Below are positions 5,769-5,935 of a DNA stretch of 5,935 nt, in pieces. Position 1 is the first letter of the stretch. Each line of letters opens with the position of its first letter. The stretch is taken from positions 1 to 5,935 of the forward strand of contig JAIRLF010000402.1 of assembly GCA_031259655.1 (NCBI GenBank). Reading direction: 5' to 3'. A model generated the notes under the pieces. That model was not told where the DNA came from, did not search any database, and saw nothing but the letters and a program-made list of their open reading frames with translations. The translations under genes were made by a program, and so were the position numbers. The stretch comes from Prevotellaceae bacterium (GTDB taxonomy: Bacteria; Bacteroidota; Bacteroidia; Bacteroidales; UBA932).

Positions 5769-5935
5769 TTTCGATGTATTACATTGATTATTCGTCATAT
5801 ATGAGACTCCTCAAAATGCTTGCGCCTTGATAATCAACGTCCTTTTACTGATATTTGCTCATGTAACAAATTTGCAACAGGCTGGATATCAAATGTCGTT
5901 TGCTTGAAATTTATACGGGAAAAATTGGTTTTTTT
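5769..5935. other. Non-coding-looking leader upstream of the polyprenyl synthase promoter
   Basis: This stretch is AT-rich with stops in most frames. It contains a 10-base perfect palindrome TCATATATGA at 5795-5804. One minus-strand frame is open from the right edge to a TGA at 5834-5836 (33 codons), which could be the end of an upstream gene but is short enough to be chance. No RNA gene or terminator was recognised. Confidence 0.4.

Noticed and set aside
5834..5935. Minus-strand frame open from the right edge for 33 codons to a TGA, possibly the C-terminus of an upstream gene
   Set aside because: Over 33 codons in AT-rich DNA an open frame in one of three is expected fairly often, and I recognise no family in the residues. 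It needs the sequence beyond the window.

Overview
The window looks like a chromosomal housekeeping segment from a member of the Bacteroidota, most likely Bacteroidales. The clues are the RecA sequence, a DUF4254 protein, an MG2-type surface protein beginning EKVYLHLDR, a TAnnTTTG-type promoter, short AT-rich leaders with few Shine-Dalgarno sites, and TAA as the commonest stop. All seven supported genes lie on the minus strand, so transcription runs from high to low coordinates. No RNA gene, insertion sequence, CRISPR array, attachment site or clear intrinsic terminator was seen.

Right part (5935 down to 3062): a 247-base leader carries the best promoter of the window (-33-like ATTG, 20-base spacer, -7 TACATTTG) and a small palindrome next to the predicted transcription start. 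It is followed by a tight three-gene cluster: a type I polyprenyl diphosphate synthase, a DUF4254 protein joined to it by a 4-base ATGA overlap, and recA only 9 bases further on. recA therefore seems to be read as a distal gene of a constitutive-looking operon, with no SOS-type operator in front of it.

Middle part (3001 down to 1096): after a 60-base gap comes a TPR-like helical-repeat protein with an unusual cysteine cluster (function unknown). Then comes a small exported protein with YD/RHS-like beta repeats, whose leader contains a tetranucleotide repeat lying between a Shine-Dalgarno sequence and the start codon.

Left part (1068 down to 1): efp, encoding elongation factor P with an intact lysine-tip loop, follows the YD-repeat gene by 27 bases. 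After a 114-base spacer, the 5' part of a large exported MG2-domain protein runs off the left edge.

The genes do not form one pathway. They mix isoprenoid synthesis, DNA repair, translation and envelope functions. I see no convincing new multi-gene system. The items most worth a second look are the cysteine-rich helical-repeat family and the repeat-bearing leader of the YD-repeat gene.
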